Below are positions 15,861 to 24,940 of a DNA stretch of 64,000 nucleotides, in pieces. The translations under genes and the position numbers were made by a program. Origin of the DNA: Alistipes sp. (GTDB taxonomy: Bacteria > Bacteroidota > Bacteroidia > Bacteroidales > Rikenellaceae); assembly GCA_017398555.1 (NCBI GenBank), contig JAFQFV010000028.1, positions 1 to 64,000 of the forward strand, written 5' to 3'. The notes under the pieces are model-generated. The model did no database searches. It saw only the letters and a program-made list of their open reading frames with translations, and had not been told where the DNA came from. Positions within the stretch are counted from its first letter, which is position 1. Each line of letters opens with the position of its first letter.

Positions 15861-18070
15861 GCAATGTTTTAGAGAGATACAGCCGTCTGCGTACAAAAAT
15901 CGCAGAGATGTTTTCGCCAACCACACAGGCGATGGTCGATAAGGCACTAACCTTTGCCGACAGCCACTTGAATGGTCTTTGCCGTTATGACGGAACGCCG
16001 ATGCTTGACCACGCCGTAAATGTGGCATATATCGTGGCGACAGAGGTTGGCTTAGGTCGAAATTCGACCGTTGCGTCAATAATTCACGACGTTATCCGCA
16101 TAGCTGCAAAGAGCGATGACGAGCAGGCGCTCGAACAGATGCTTGAGCAGTGCGAGGAGCTGTTTGGCGAGGAGGTGGTAGGTATTGTCAGCGGACTTGC
16201 CAATATCTCCGAACTGCAATTTAACACCCACAAGGAGCAGGCATCGTCATTCCGCGATATGATTGTGGCATATTCCGAGGATCCGCGAGTGATACTCATC
16301 AAGCTCGCCGATCGTCTGGAGGTTATGCGTTCGATTGCCATCTTCCCGAAGGATAAGCGCAAAAAGAAGAGTTGGGAGAGTCTGAACCTCTATGCTCAGA
16401 TTGCCCACAAGCTCGGTCTATACAATATCAAGAGCGAGTTGGAGGACCTTGCCCTCAGTCAGCTTGAGCCTGAGAGTTACCGCCACATCGTAGATAAACT
16501 TGCCGAGAGTGAGAAGGAGCGTCTTGCCTTTATCGAGCGCTTTCTGGAGCCTATTCGCAAGGCCCTCGATGCCGCAGGCATAAAGTACCACATCAAGAGC
16601 CGCACAAAGTCCGTTTACTCTATCTGGAACAAGATGCGCAAGCAGCAGGTGCCATTTGAGGGTGTCTATGATATCTTCGCGTTGCGCATTATTATCGACT
16701 GTCCGAAGGAGCAGGAGAAGGCGCAGTGTTGGATTGTCTATTCGATTGTCAGTGACTTCTACACCCCAAATACCGACCGTATGCGTGACTGGATTACCAT
16801 TCCGAAGTCTAACGGCTATGAGAGTCTGCACACAACTGTATCGGCAGGCGATGGCAAGTGGGTGGAGATTCAGATTCGCACAGAGCGTATGGATGATGTT
16901 GCCGAGCTGGGTATCGCTGCACATTGGCGCTACAAGGGTGTTAATCAAGGTGCACAGACCTCCGAGCAGTGGTTGCAGCGTCTGCGCGAGTTGATGGATG
17001 AGACAAAGGAAGATATTGCCGAGCGTTTCGATGCAAAGCCTGCATCGGGCGAGATATTTATCTTCACCCCGAATGGCGATATTCGCAAGTTGCCGGAGGG
17101 TGCAACAGTGCTCGACTTTGCCTTCGATATTCACACCAACCTCGGCTCGACATGTTCGGGCGGAAGGGTTAATGGTCGTGCAGTACCTATTCGTGAGCAG
17201 CTTAAAAATGGCGACATTGTCGAGATTATGTCGCAGAAGAACCAGCAGCCAAAGGCGGACTGGCTCAACTTCGTGGTAACGACAAAGGCTCGTCAGCGCA
17301 TCAAGGCCTTTATCCGCGAGGAGGAGGCGAAGAATGCCAAACTCGGTCGCGAGGAGTTGGAGCGTAAGCTGAAGAATTGGAAGCTGACCTCAAAGAGCAT
17401 TGATGAGGTGGTTGCCTACCTATGCAAATACTACAAGCAGCGCACAGGAACAGCTCTATACGAGCTTATTGCCACCGAGAAGATTGACCTTACAGCGGTT
17501 AAAGAGATTATCAGCCGTTGGCTCAGTGGCGAGGCAGACGAGGAGCGCCGTGCTGCGGAGGCGGCAGCAGAGCGTGCCCGCAAGGAGAGTCAGCAGCCAA
17601 CAAAGCAGGCATCTTCCGACGCACTTATTATCGATGAGGGTATAAATAACATTGTCTATAAACTTGCCAAGTGTTGCAACCCGATTAAGGGTGATGATAT
17701 CTTCGGTTTTGTGACAATCAATGCCGGCATTACCATCCACCGCTCAGACTGCCCGAATGCAAAGCATATCCGTAAAAACTACCCTTACCGCATTATGGAG
17801 GCCAAGTGGCGTGAGCAGGCACAGGGCTCCTTCCGTGTCACTATCGCAATTACGATAAACGACTCGGCAGGTGTGGCAAACCAGATTACAGAGGTAGTGA
17901 GCCGCGATTTGAAGCTCAACATCCGCACAATAAACCTCTCCTCACGCGGAGATGGAACGGGTGTGGGTACAATCAGCGTCGAGGTCCCTTCAACCTCAGT
18001 TGTAGATATGCTGCTGCACGCTATTATGCGAATAAAGGGTGTACAGCGAGCCGTGAGAGTAAATAACTAA
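15857..18070 (+). CDS. RelA/SpoT-family (p)ppGpp synthetase, hydrolase site degenerate
   Basis: A 737-residue RSH protein with HD, synthetase, TGS, zinc-finger and ACT regions in order. The synthetase is intact: VYSIWNKMRKQ, IPKSNGYESLHTTV, EIQIRTERMDDVAELG. TGS: IFIFTPNGDIRKLPEGATV. The zinc-finger region is KLAKCCNPIKGDDIFGFV. In the HD domain His52, His77 and Asp78 are present, but the Glu-Asp pair that follows in active hydrolases is Arg81-Ile82, and the Asn of the later DRLHN motif is Val156 (DRLEV). Hydrolase activity is therefore probably lost. The charge motif before PKSNGY is RMRD, closer to the RxKD of bifunctional enzymes than the ExDD of RelA. It overlaps the methyltransferase by 4 bp. 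Confidence 0.9.
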   Translation: MSNVLERYSRLRTKIAEMFSPTTQAMVDKALTFADSHLNGLCRYDGTPMLDHAVNVAYIVATEVGLGRNSTVASIIHDVIRIAAKSDDEQALEQMLEQCEELFGEEVVGIVSGLANISELQFNTHKEQASSFRDMIVAYSEDPRVILIKLADRLEVMRSIAIFPKDKRKKKSWESLNLYAQIAHKLGLYNIKSELEDLALSQLEPESYRHIVDKLAESEKERLAFIERFLEPIRKALDAAGIKYHIKSRTKSVYSIWNKMRKQQVPFEGVYDIFALRIIIDCPKEQEKAQCWIVYSIVSDFYTPNTDRMRDWITIPKSNGYESLHTTVSAGDGKWVEIQIRTERMDDVAELGIAAHWRYKGVNQGAQTSEQWLQRLRELMDETKEDIAERFDAKPASGEIFIFTPNGDIRKLPEGATVLDFAFDIHTNLGSTCSGGRVNGRAVPIREQLKNGDIVEIMSQKNQQPKADWLNFVVTTKARQRIKAFIREEEAKNAKLGREELERKLKNWKLTSKSIDEVVAYLCKYYKQRTGTALYELIATEKIDLTAVKEIISRWLSGEADEERRAAEAAAERARKESQQPTKQASSDALIIDEGINNIVYKLAKCCNPIKGDDIFGFVTINAGITIHRSDCPNAKHIRKNYPYRIMEAKWREQAQGSFRVTIAITINDSAGVANQITEVVSRDLKLNIRTINLSSRGDGTGVGTISVEVPSTSVVDMLLHAIMRIKGVQRAVRVNN

Positions 18071-18080
18071 ACCTAACTAT

Positions 18081-19787
18081 ATGAAACGAACCTTAAACCT
18101 AATCATCCTGCTGCTCCTTGCCGTAACCGTGTCGGCACAGAGCACATTTACCTCTACTCTTAAGGCAAAACCGAAGAAGGGGGCTACAATCTATGGAACG
18201 GTTGAGTGTGACGGCAAGCCACTTGTCGGAGTACCCGTATCTGACGGTTATAAGATTGTCCTTACAAATAAGAAAGGTCAGTATGCCATCGCCTCCGAGA
18301 AGAGAAATGGCAATGTCTTTATCACCATTCCACGTGGTTATGAGGCGATAACAGAGGGTGCAGATGTTGTTCCGCAGTTCTGGGCAGCACTTACTGCCGA
18401 TGCTGCTACAGCCGAGCGTCACGACTTTGCTCTGCGTGCAGTAGATAACGACCGCCATGTCATTGCAGCCGTTGCCGACATCCATATCGCCAACCACCAC
18501 AACGATTTGGCCAACTTCCGCGACATATTTGTTCCGCAGCTTAAGGCAGAGCTTGAGCAGTATCGTAAGCAGGGTATTCCTGTATATACACTCTGTTTGG
18601 GAGATAGTACTCACGAGATATATTGGTATGACTACCTCTACGATATTAGCAATTTCCGCAAGACTCTTGCAGATGTGGGCTATCCGACACCGCTCTTCAA
18701 CACTATGGGCAACCACGACAACGACGGAGCAACCCCGTGTGATGAAAATACCGACTTTAACGCCACAGCCAAGTACCGCAAAACATTCGGTCCAACCTAC
18801 TACTCTATAAACATAGGTAAGGTGCACTATGTAATGCTTGATAATATCCACTACATCAACAAACCCGGTGGCAAGAAGGCGAAGGGTATTGTCGGCTCAC
18901 GCAACTACAGCTACGACATCAGCCCGGAGCAGCTCGCTTGGCTTGAGCAGGATTTGGCACTTGTTACAGACAAGACAACCCCGATAGTTATCGGCGTACA
19001 CAGCCCAATCTACCGCTACAAGAACGGCATGGATGGCAAGATTAACATCAACCTTGATGAGCAGAGCGGCAAGGCTCTTACAGCGCTTCTCCAGCCGTTT
19101 AGCAATGTTCACGTACTCTCCGGCCACGCTCACCGCAACCGCGTAACTTACGGAAAGACAGACACTTCGCAGCCTGAGCTTGCAAATATCATCGACCACA
19201 ACATCGTAGCCGTATCGGGCTCGCTCTGGTACTCTTCGGGCTTTGGCGGCCCTATGCTCGGCTCTCTTGGAGAGCCTGCGGGTTGCAAGATTTTCACTAT
19301 CGACAACACCGATATTAAGTGGTACTTCAAACCGACACAATTCTCGGCAGAGGAGCAGTTCCGCTGCTTTGATATGAACTCTGTACGCGACTACTTCGCA
19401 ACAAATGGCGAGGTAAAGGTCTTCCTTGACCACTTCCCAAAGCGTACCAACTATGCCGAGTGGGAGCAGGAGAACAGCGTAATGATTCACGTTTGGGATT
19501 GGGCTCCCGATTGGAAAATTGAGGTTACCGAGAACGGCAAACCATTAGAGGTTGTTCGCAAAAAGGCTGAAAATCCGCAGATGATAGTGGGTCTGGACAT
19601 CCCGAACACCGTCTGGTTAATCAAGTTTGACAAGAAGAACAATAAGCGCAAACTCCACCCGCATATGTTCCACGTAGTGGCCTCTGCGGCAGATACACCT
19701 ATCGAGGTGACCGTGACCGACTCCTTCGGCAAGCAGTACCGACAGACAATGGAGCGACCAAAACCATTCTCAGTACATATGAAATAA
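18081..19787 (+). CDS. Secreted calcineurin-like phosphoesterase, array copy 1
   Basis: A 568-residue protein with signal peptide MKRTLNLIILLLLAVTVSAQ. Residues 35-120 form an N-terminal carboxypeptidase-regulatory-like beta domain (MetallophosN type; GTVECDGKPLVGVPVSDGY). The metallophosphatase core has DIH (133-135), GDS (174-176), GNHD (210-213), GVHSP and GHAHRN. The C-terminal 130 residues form a MetallophosC-type beta domain (IHVWDWAPDWKIEV). Such enzymes hydrolyse phosphomonoesters or diesters with a dinuclear metal centre. The substrate is unknown; export suggests an extracellular phosphorylated polymer or lipid. It follows the RSH gene by 10 bp and carries no promoter of its own that I can see. 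Confidence 0.85.
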   Translation: MKRTLNLIILLLLAVTVSAQSTFTSTLKAKPKKGATIYGTVECDGKPLVGVPVSDGYKIVLTNKKGQYAIASEKRNGNVFITIPRGYEAITEGADVVPQFWAALTADAATAERHDFALRAVDNDRHVIAAVADIHIANHHNDLANFRDIFVPQLKAELEQYRKQGIPVYTLCLGDSTHEIYWYDYLYDISNFRKTLADVGYPTPLFNTMGNHDNDGATPCDENTDFNATAKYRKTFGPTYYSINIGKVHYVMLDNIHYINKPGGKKAKGIVGSRNYSYDISPEQLAWLEQDLALVTDKTTPIVIGVHSPIYRYKNGMDGKININLDEQSGKALTALLQPFSNVHVLSGHAHRNRVTYGKTDTSQPELANIIDHNIVAVSGSLWYSSGFGGPMLGSLGEPAGCKIFTIDNTDIKWYFKPTQFSAEEQFRCFDMNSVRDYFATNGEVKVFLDHFPKRTNYAEWEQENSVMIHVWDWAPDWKIEVTENGKPLEVVRKKAENPQMIVGLDIPNTVWLIKFDKKNNKRKLHPHMFHVVASAADTPIEVTVTDSFGKQYRQTMERPKPFSVHMK

Positions 19788-19799
19788 AGCTAACCAAAT

Positions 19800-21515
19800 A
19801 TGAAAAAGATTCTAACCTTAACCTTCGTTCTGCTTTTTGCTCTATCCGCTTCGGCACAAAGCACCTTTACCTCAACTCTTGCAGCAAAACAGGCAAAGGG
19901 GGCGACAATATATGGTACTGTGGAGTGTAATGGCACACCGCTTCAGGGCGTCGTCGTTTCAGATGGATATGAGGTTGTAAAGACCGATAAGAAGGGCGTG
20001 TACAACATTGCATCCGAGAAGAAGACAGGATATGTATTTATCTCTATACCAAGTGGTTATGAGACTATGACTGAGGGTCGTGATGTTGTGCCGCAGCTCT
20101 GGGCTGTACTTACTGCCGAGCCGCAAACTGCCGAACGACACGACTTTGCCTTGCGCAAAGTAAGTAACGACAACCACGTCATCGTTGCCGTTGCCGACAT
20201 CCACCTTGCAAATAAGCTTAATGATGTTGCAACATTTACCAACTCATTTATTCCGAGCCTTAAGGCCGAGATTGAGCAGTACCAAAAGGCGGGTATCCCC
20301 GTATATACCGTCTGCATGGGTGACAGCAGTTTTGACACATATTGGTACGACTACCTCTACGACATTACCGACTTCCGCAAGACACTTGCCGATGTAGCCT
20401 ACCCGACACAATTCTTCAACACTATGGGTAACCACGACAACGACGGTGCAACACCTTGTGACGAGAATACCGATTGGAACGCCTCGGCGAAGTATCGCAA
20501 GGCCTTTGGCCCGACATATTACTCCTTTAATTTGGGTAAGGTGCACTACATAATGCTTGACGACCAAATCTACCACAATGAGCCACTACCAAATGCAAAA
20601 AAAGGTAAGGGTCTTGTCGGCGCACGTAACCACACCACAGCCCTTACACGCGCGCAGCTCGATTGGCTTGCTAAGGATTTGGCAACCGTAGAGGATAAGA
20701 GCACCCCGATTGTCATTGGTGTTCACAGCCCGATTTTCCGCTATAAGGACTATATGTACGCCCCTGTGGATTGTCGTCTGCCTGCCGAGCAGCGCGATGA
20801 ATTTGTGGCTCTGTTTAAGGATTTTCCGACTGTTCACATCCTCTCAGGTCACACACATCGCAACCGTTGCTGTTATGGTCGTGATGATGTTGCACAGCCC
20901 GATATTGCTAACATTACAGAGCACACCGTTGCTGCCGTTTCGGGTACTCGCTGGCACACCTCAGCTATGGGAGGCCCGCAGATTGCCGTTACAGGCGAGC
21001 CCGCAGGTTGCAAGATATTTACAATTAACGACAAGGATATCAAGTGGTACTTCAAGGCGACAGAGTTCTCTGCCGATGAGCAGTTCCGCTGCTTCGATAT
21101 GAACGGCGTGAGCGACTTCTACCGCAACTCTGGCGAGATGCGCGTATTCCTCGACCACTTCCCAAAGCGTACAGACTATGGCAAGGAGAAGTTCCGTGGC
21201 AAGGTGATGATTCACGTCTGGGATTGGGCAAACGATTGGAAGATTGAGGTTACCGAGAACGGCACTCCGTTGGAGGTTACACGTCAGAAGGCCGAGAACC
21301 CGCAGTATGTGCTTGCATACGAGATTCCGAAGCGCCTGTGGTGGTTTGACCTCAACTCGGCATCAAGCCGCAAGAAGATTCGCCATCCGCACATGTTCCA
21401 CGTAACGCCATCTTCAGCCACTTCTACCCTTGAGGTGACCGTTACCGACTGCTTTGGCAATAAGTATCACCAGACTATGGAGCGACCAAAGGCGTTCCAT
21501 CTACACATGAAATAG
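19800..21515 (+). CDS. Secreted calcineurin-like phosphoesterase, array copy 2
   Basis: A 571-residue paralogue with signal peptide MKKILTLTFVLLFALSASAQ and the same three-part layout. Metal motifs: VADIHLAN, MGDSSFD, MGNHDNDG, GVHSPIFRYKD and LSGHTHRNRC. It differs from copy 1 mainly in the loop after the GVHSP motif (residues 315-335, MYAPVDCRLPAEQRDE), a place expected near the substrate, and in a longer pre-core loop (YHNEPLPNAKKGKG). The C-terminal domain keeps IHVWDWANDWKIEV. The spacing to both neighbours is about 10 bp, so one transcript is likely. Confidence 0.85.
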   Translation: MKKILTLTFVLLFALSASAQSTFTSTLAAKQAKGATIYGTVECNGTPLQGVVVSDGYEVVKTDKKGVYNIASEKKTGYVFISIPSGYETMTEGRDVVPQLWAVLTAEPQTAERHDFALRKVSNDNHVIVAVADIHLANKLNDVATFTNSFIPSLKAEIEQYQKAGIPVYTVCMGDSSFDTYWYDYLYDITDFRKTLADVAYPTQFFNTMGNHDNDGATPCDENTDWNASAKYRKAFGPTYYSFNLGKVHYIMLDDQIYHNEPLPNAKKGKGLVGARNHTTALTRAQLDWLAKDLATVEDKSTPIVIGVHSPIFRYKDYMYAPVDCRLPAEQRDEFVALFKDFPTVHILSGHTHRNRCCYGRDDVAQPDIANITEHTVAAVSGTRWHTSAMGGPQIAVTGEPAGCKIFTINDKDIKWYFKATEFSADEQFRCFDMNGVSDFYRNSGEMRVFLDHFPKRTDYGKEKFRGKVMIHVWDWANDWKIEVTENGTPLEVTRQKAENPQYVLAYEIPKRLWWFDLNSASSRKKIRHPHMFHVTPSSATSTLEVTVTDCFGNKYHQTMERPKAFHLHMK

Positions 21516-21523
21516 TAAGAGCT

Positions 21524-23257
21524 ATGAAGAAGATACTATCAACACTACTTGCCCTTGCCGTATGCTGCAACCTCTCGGCACAGAGCACCTTTACATCTAC
21601 ACTCAAAGCAAAACCGGCAAAGGGTGCAACCATCTATGGAACGGTAGAGTGCGACGGTCGCCCACTTGAGGGTGTGGCGGTATCTGACGGATTCTCAATT
21701 GTAAAGACCGACAAAAAGGGAGTCTATAACCTCATCTCGGCAAAAAGGAATGGCAATGTATTTATAACCATTCCAAGCGGATATGAGGCCCCTGTGGCAG
21801 AGGGGGATGTTCAACCTCAATATTGGGCAGTCCTTACTGCCGATAGCAAAACGGCTGAGCGTCACGACTTTACACTTAAGGCTGTAGATAACGACAAACA
21901 TGTAATGCTTGCTATTACCGACATCCACCTATCCAACCAACTGGGGGATATCGAGCAGCTTGAGAGAATCGTTATGCCGCGCATCAGAAGCGAGGTAGAG
22001 AGGTACCGTAAGCAGGGCATCCCTGTATATACTATGTGTATGGGTGATAGCAGTTTTGACCTATTCTGGTACGACTTCCTCTTTGACATCAAGGATTTCC
22101 GCAACACTATCGGCAGAATTGGCTACCCAACCCCAATCTTCCATACTATGGGAAACCACGACAACGACGGTGCGACAGAGCCAAATGCCGATACCGACTT
22201 CAACGCAACAAAGAGGTACCGCGACACCTTCGGCCCGACATACTACTCATTCAACATCGGCGGGGTGCACTACATTATGCTCGACAACCTGCGCTACCGT
22301 AACGAAAAGCGCGAGAATATGAAGCCGGGTAAGAATATGGCAGGTGCACGCAACTACGACCACATAGTAGTTGAGGAGCAGATGGAGTGGCTGCGTAAAG
22401 ATTTGGCGATGATTGAGGACAAAACCACGCCGATTGTGGTTGGTATGCACTGCCCTGTTTACCGCATGCAGAGCGAGCATAACTCTACAGAGCTGTATAG
22501 CTACTTCACTGATGAGAATGGTAAGCGCACACTGCCACCTGCGCTCTACTTCTCGGAGGCCTTCAAGGAGTTCAAGGATGTGCACTACCTTACAGGTCAC
22601 ACCCATAAACTCATCACCACACACTGCAAGTACGACACCAACTATCCGCAACTTGCCAACACCATAGACCACAATGTAAGCGCCATTTGCGGTGCGTGGT
22701 GGTTTACGGCGGCTCACGGAGGCCCACATCTGGCTCCGGATGGAGCTCCTGCGGGATTTTCGGTACTTTCTATGAACGGCAAGGATATCGAGTGGTACTT
22801 CACCTCTGCCGACTGCGGCGCAGAGCGTCAGTTCCGAGCATTTGACCTCAACACCGTGCGCGACTACTACCGCACGAATGGCGAGATGCGCGTATTTCTT
22901 GAGAACAACCCACAGAAAACAGATTTTGCAACGGTTGAGGATAACCGCGTAGCTATTCACATCTGGGATTGGGCGCCCGATTGGAAGATTTCGGTCAAGG
23001 AGGGCGGCAAGGAGCTCAAGGTTGTTCACGAGCCTATGGAGAATCCGCAATATACTGTCGCCTACTGCATTCCAAAGTCCGTATGGCGTCGTGACCTAAC
23101 TAAAAACAAATATAAGGCCGAGCCAACAGCACACATGTTCCACGTTGTCGCCTCTGCGCCAGATACAACCCTTGAGATAACCGTTACCGATAGTTTCGGC
23201 AGAAGATATACAGAGACTATGGTGCGTCCAAAAGAATTTTCAAAAAATATGAGGTAA
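21524..23257 (+). CDS. Secreted calcineurin-like phosphoesterase, array copy 3
   Basis: A 577-residue paralogue, the most divergent of the three. Signal peptide MKKILSTLLALAVCCNLSAQ. Motifs: ITDIHLSN, MGDSSFD, MGNHDNDG, GMHCPVYRM and LTGHTHKL. Compared with copies 1 and 2, the Ser of GVHSP is Cys and the Arg-Asn after the final GHTH is Lys-Leu. Around residues 325-350 there is a different, longer substrate-side insertion (SEHNSTELYSYFTDENG). It ends one base before the araB start, so secreted phosphoesterases and a cytosolic pentulose kinase share a transcript. Confidence 0.85.
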   Translation: MKKILSTLLALAVCCNLSAQSTFTSTLKAKPAKGATIYGTVECDGRPLEGVAVSDGFSIVKTDKKGVYNLISAKRNGNVFITIPSGYEAPVAEGDVQPQYWAVLTADSKTAERHDFTLKAVDNDKHVMLAITDIHLSNQLGDIEQLERIVMPRIRSEVERYRKQGIPVYTMCMGDSSFDLFWYDFLFDIKDFRNTIGRIGYPTPIFHTMGNHDNDGATEPNADTDFNATKRYRDTFGPTYYSFNIGGVHYIMLDNLRYRNEKRENMKPGKNMAGARNYDHIVVEEQMEWLRKDLAMIEDKTTPIVVGMHCPVYRMQSEHNSTELYSYFTDENGKRTLPPALYFSEAFKEFKDVHYLTGHTHKLITTHCKYDTNYPQLANTIDHNVSAICGAWWFTAAHGGPHLAPDGAPAGFSVLSMNGKDIEWYFTSADCGAERQFRAFDLNTVRDYYRTNGEMRVFLENNPQKTDFATVEDNRVAIHIWDWAPDWKISVKEGGKELKVVHEPMENPQYTVAYCIPKSVWRRDLTKNKYKAEPTAHMFHVVASAPDTTLEITVTDSFGRRYTETMVRPKEFSKNMR

Positions 23258-23258
23258 T

Positions 23259-24920
23259 ATGAAAGATTTTGTAATTGGTCTGGACTACGGTACCGATTCG
23301 GCTCGTGCCGTACTTGTCAATGCTCACACAGGCGAGCAGATTGCCGAGGCTGTACACAACTACGCCCGCTGGTCACGCGGCGAGTTTTGTGATGCCCTTG
23401 AGAGCCGTTTCCGTCAGCACCCACTCGACTATATCGAGGCTCTGAAGAGCGTTCTGCACGGCATTTTGGATAATAACAAGGATATTGCCCCATATATTCG
23501 CGCAATATCTGTCGATACCACTGCAAGTACCCCTTGTCTTACAGATGAGCACCTGCAACCGCTCTCTCTCAAAGAGGAGTACAAGGATAATCCCGACGCG
23601 ATGTTTGTCCTTTGGAAGGACCACACAGGCGTTGCTGAGGCTGCAGCTATCGAGGAGGCGTGCCACAAAAGCGAGGTGGACTATACACAGGTTTCGGGCT
23701 ACCACTACTCGGCCGAGTGTTTCTGGGCAAAGATAATGCACCTGCTCGGCACAAATACCGATATGCGTCAGAGTGCCCGCTCGGTAATCGAGTGTAGCGA
23801 CTTTATCTGTGCAACTCTTGCTGGTGTTACAGACCCTGCCGCATCACGTATGGGTCACTGCAACGCTGCACAGAAGATGTTCTGGAGTGAGGATTGGGGC
23901 GGTTTCCCACCTGAGAGTTTCTTTGAGTCACTCGACCCTGCACTTGTACCTATTCTACGCACACTCAACGCAAATAAATATACTTGCGACAAGCCATACG
24001 GCACAATTAGCGAGCAGTGGGCAGCAGAGCTTGGACTGAACCGTGATGTGATTATCGGCTGCGGTAATGTCGATTCACACCAGGGTGCTATCGGTGCAGG
24101 CGTAGCCTATAAGCGCGCAATGATTAACCTCGGAACATCAGGTTGCTGCATGTTTGTCATTCCGAATGAGGTTTTGGGTGGCAGAATTATCGACGGTGTA
24201 TTTGGTCAGGCAGAGAGCTGTATCATCCCTGGTCTTGTCGGCTTTGAGGTTGGTCTGTCTGCCTTTGGTGATGCATACGCTTGGCTTCGTCGCACACTCG
24301 CCTATCCAACCGTAGAGATACTTGCAAAGAGTGAGAAAATCGACCCTGCAACTCGCAAGGAGCTTGTAGAAGAGGTGCTTGACAACATTCTTGTAAAGCT
24401 TGGCGAGGATGCAGCGAAGATTACTCCGCGCCTCGATGCTCCATTTGCAACCGATTGGTTTAATGGTCGTCGCTCGCCGGAGCCAAACCAGTTGCTCTGG
24501 GGCTCACTGATGTGTCTGCGTCTATCTACAAGCGCCCCTGAACTCTACTACGCTATCGTTGAGGCTACAGCACTTGCAATGAAGACCATTGTCGATCACC
24601 TTGCCGAGCGAGATATTGTCTTTGACTCATTTATCGGTGTAGGCGGCATTTCGCAGAAGTCACCGTTTGTGATGCAGATGCTTGCCGATGCTATCGGTAA
24701 GGATATTCACGTTTCGGAGTGCAAGCAGTCTTGTGCATTGGGCTCTGCTATCTGCGCATCTGTTGTGGCGGGTATCTACCCTACTATCGAGGCGGCGCAG
24801 GCAGCACTTTGTCGCCCTATCATTCGTACATACAGCCCTAATGCCGAGCGTCGTGCACTGCTTGAGCAGCGCCATCAGCTCTACCGTGCAGCGGGCAAAT
24901 TTACCGAGAGTTTATTATAA
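23259..24920 (+). CDS. araB: Ribulokinase
   Basis: A 553-residue FGGY-family kinase that phosphorylates L-ribulose to L-ribulose 5-phosphate in L-arabinose catabolism. AraB hallmarks: IGLDYGTDSARAVLV at the N-terminus, RQHPLDYIEAL, NPDAMFVLWKDHT (residues 107-119), DWFNGRRSPEPNQ, and GGISQKSPFVMQMLAD in the ATP domain. The specific AraB signatures separate it from xylulokinase or glycerol kinase. No araA or araD is in the window. It starts 1 bp after the third phosphoesterase and is followed by two FAD oxidoreductases. Confidence 0.9.
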   Translation: MKDFVIGLDYGTDSARAVLVNAHTGEQIAEAVHNYARWSRGEFCDALESRFRQHPLDYIEALKSVLHGILDNNKDIAPYIRAISVDTTASTPCLTDEHLQPLSLKEEYKDNPDAMFVLWKDHTGVAEAAAIEEACHKSEVDYTQVSGYHYSAECFWAKIMHLLGTNTDMRQSARSVIECSDFICATLAGVTDPAASRMGHCNAAQKMFWSEDWGGFPPESFFESLDPALVPILRTLNANKYTCDKPYGTISEQWAAELGLNRDVIIGCGNVDSHQGAIGAGVAYKRAMINLGTSGCCMFVIPNEVLGGRIIDGVFGQAESCIIPGLVGFEVGLSAFGDAYAWLRRTLAYPTVEILAKSEKIDPATRKELVEEVLDNILVKLGEDAAKITPRLDAPFATDWFNGRRSPEPNQLLWGSLMCLRLSTSAPELYYAIVEATALAMKTIVDHLAERDIVFDSFIGVGGISQKSPFVMQMLADAIGKDIHVSECKQSCALGSAICASVVAGIYPTIEAAQAALCRPIIRTYSPNAERRALLEQRHQLYRAAGKFTESLL

Positions 24921-24940
24921 TTTCAAAAACAAAATAGGCT

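Larger units (their letters stand above)
18081..23257 (+). repeat. Tandem array of three paralogous secreted calcineurin-like phosphoesterases
   Basis: Three consecutive genes of 568, 571 and 577 codons with 8-12 bp spacers share the whole architecture from QSTFTSTL at the mature N-terminus to an ERPK or RPKEF motif at the end. All metal-binding motifs are kept in all three. A more distant fourth homologue is at 36890-38704. Confidence 0.9.
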
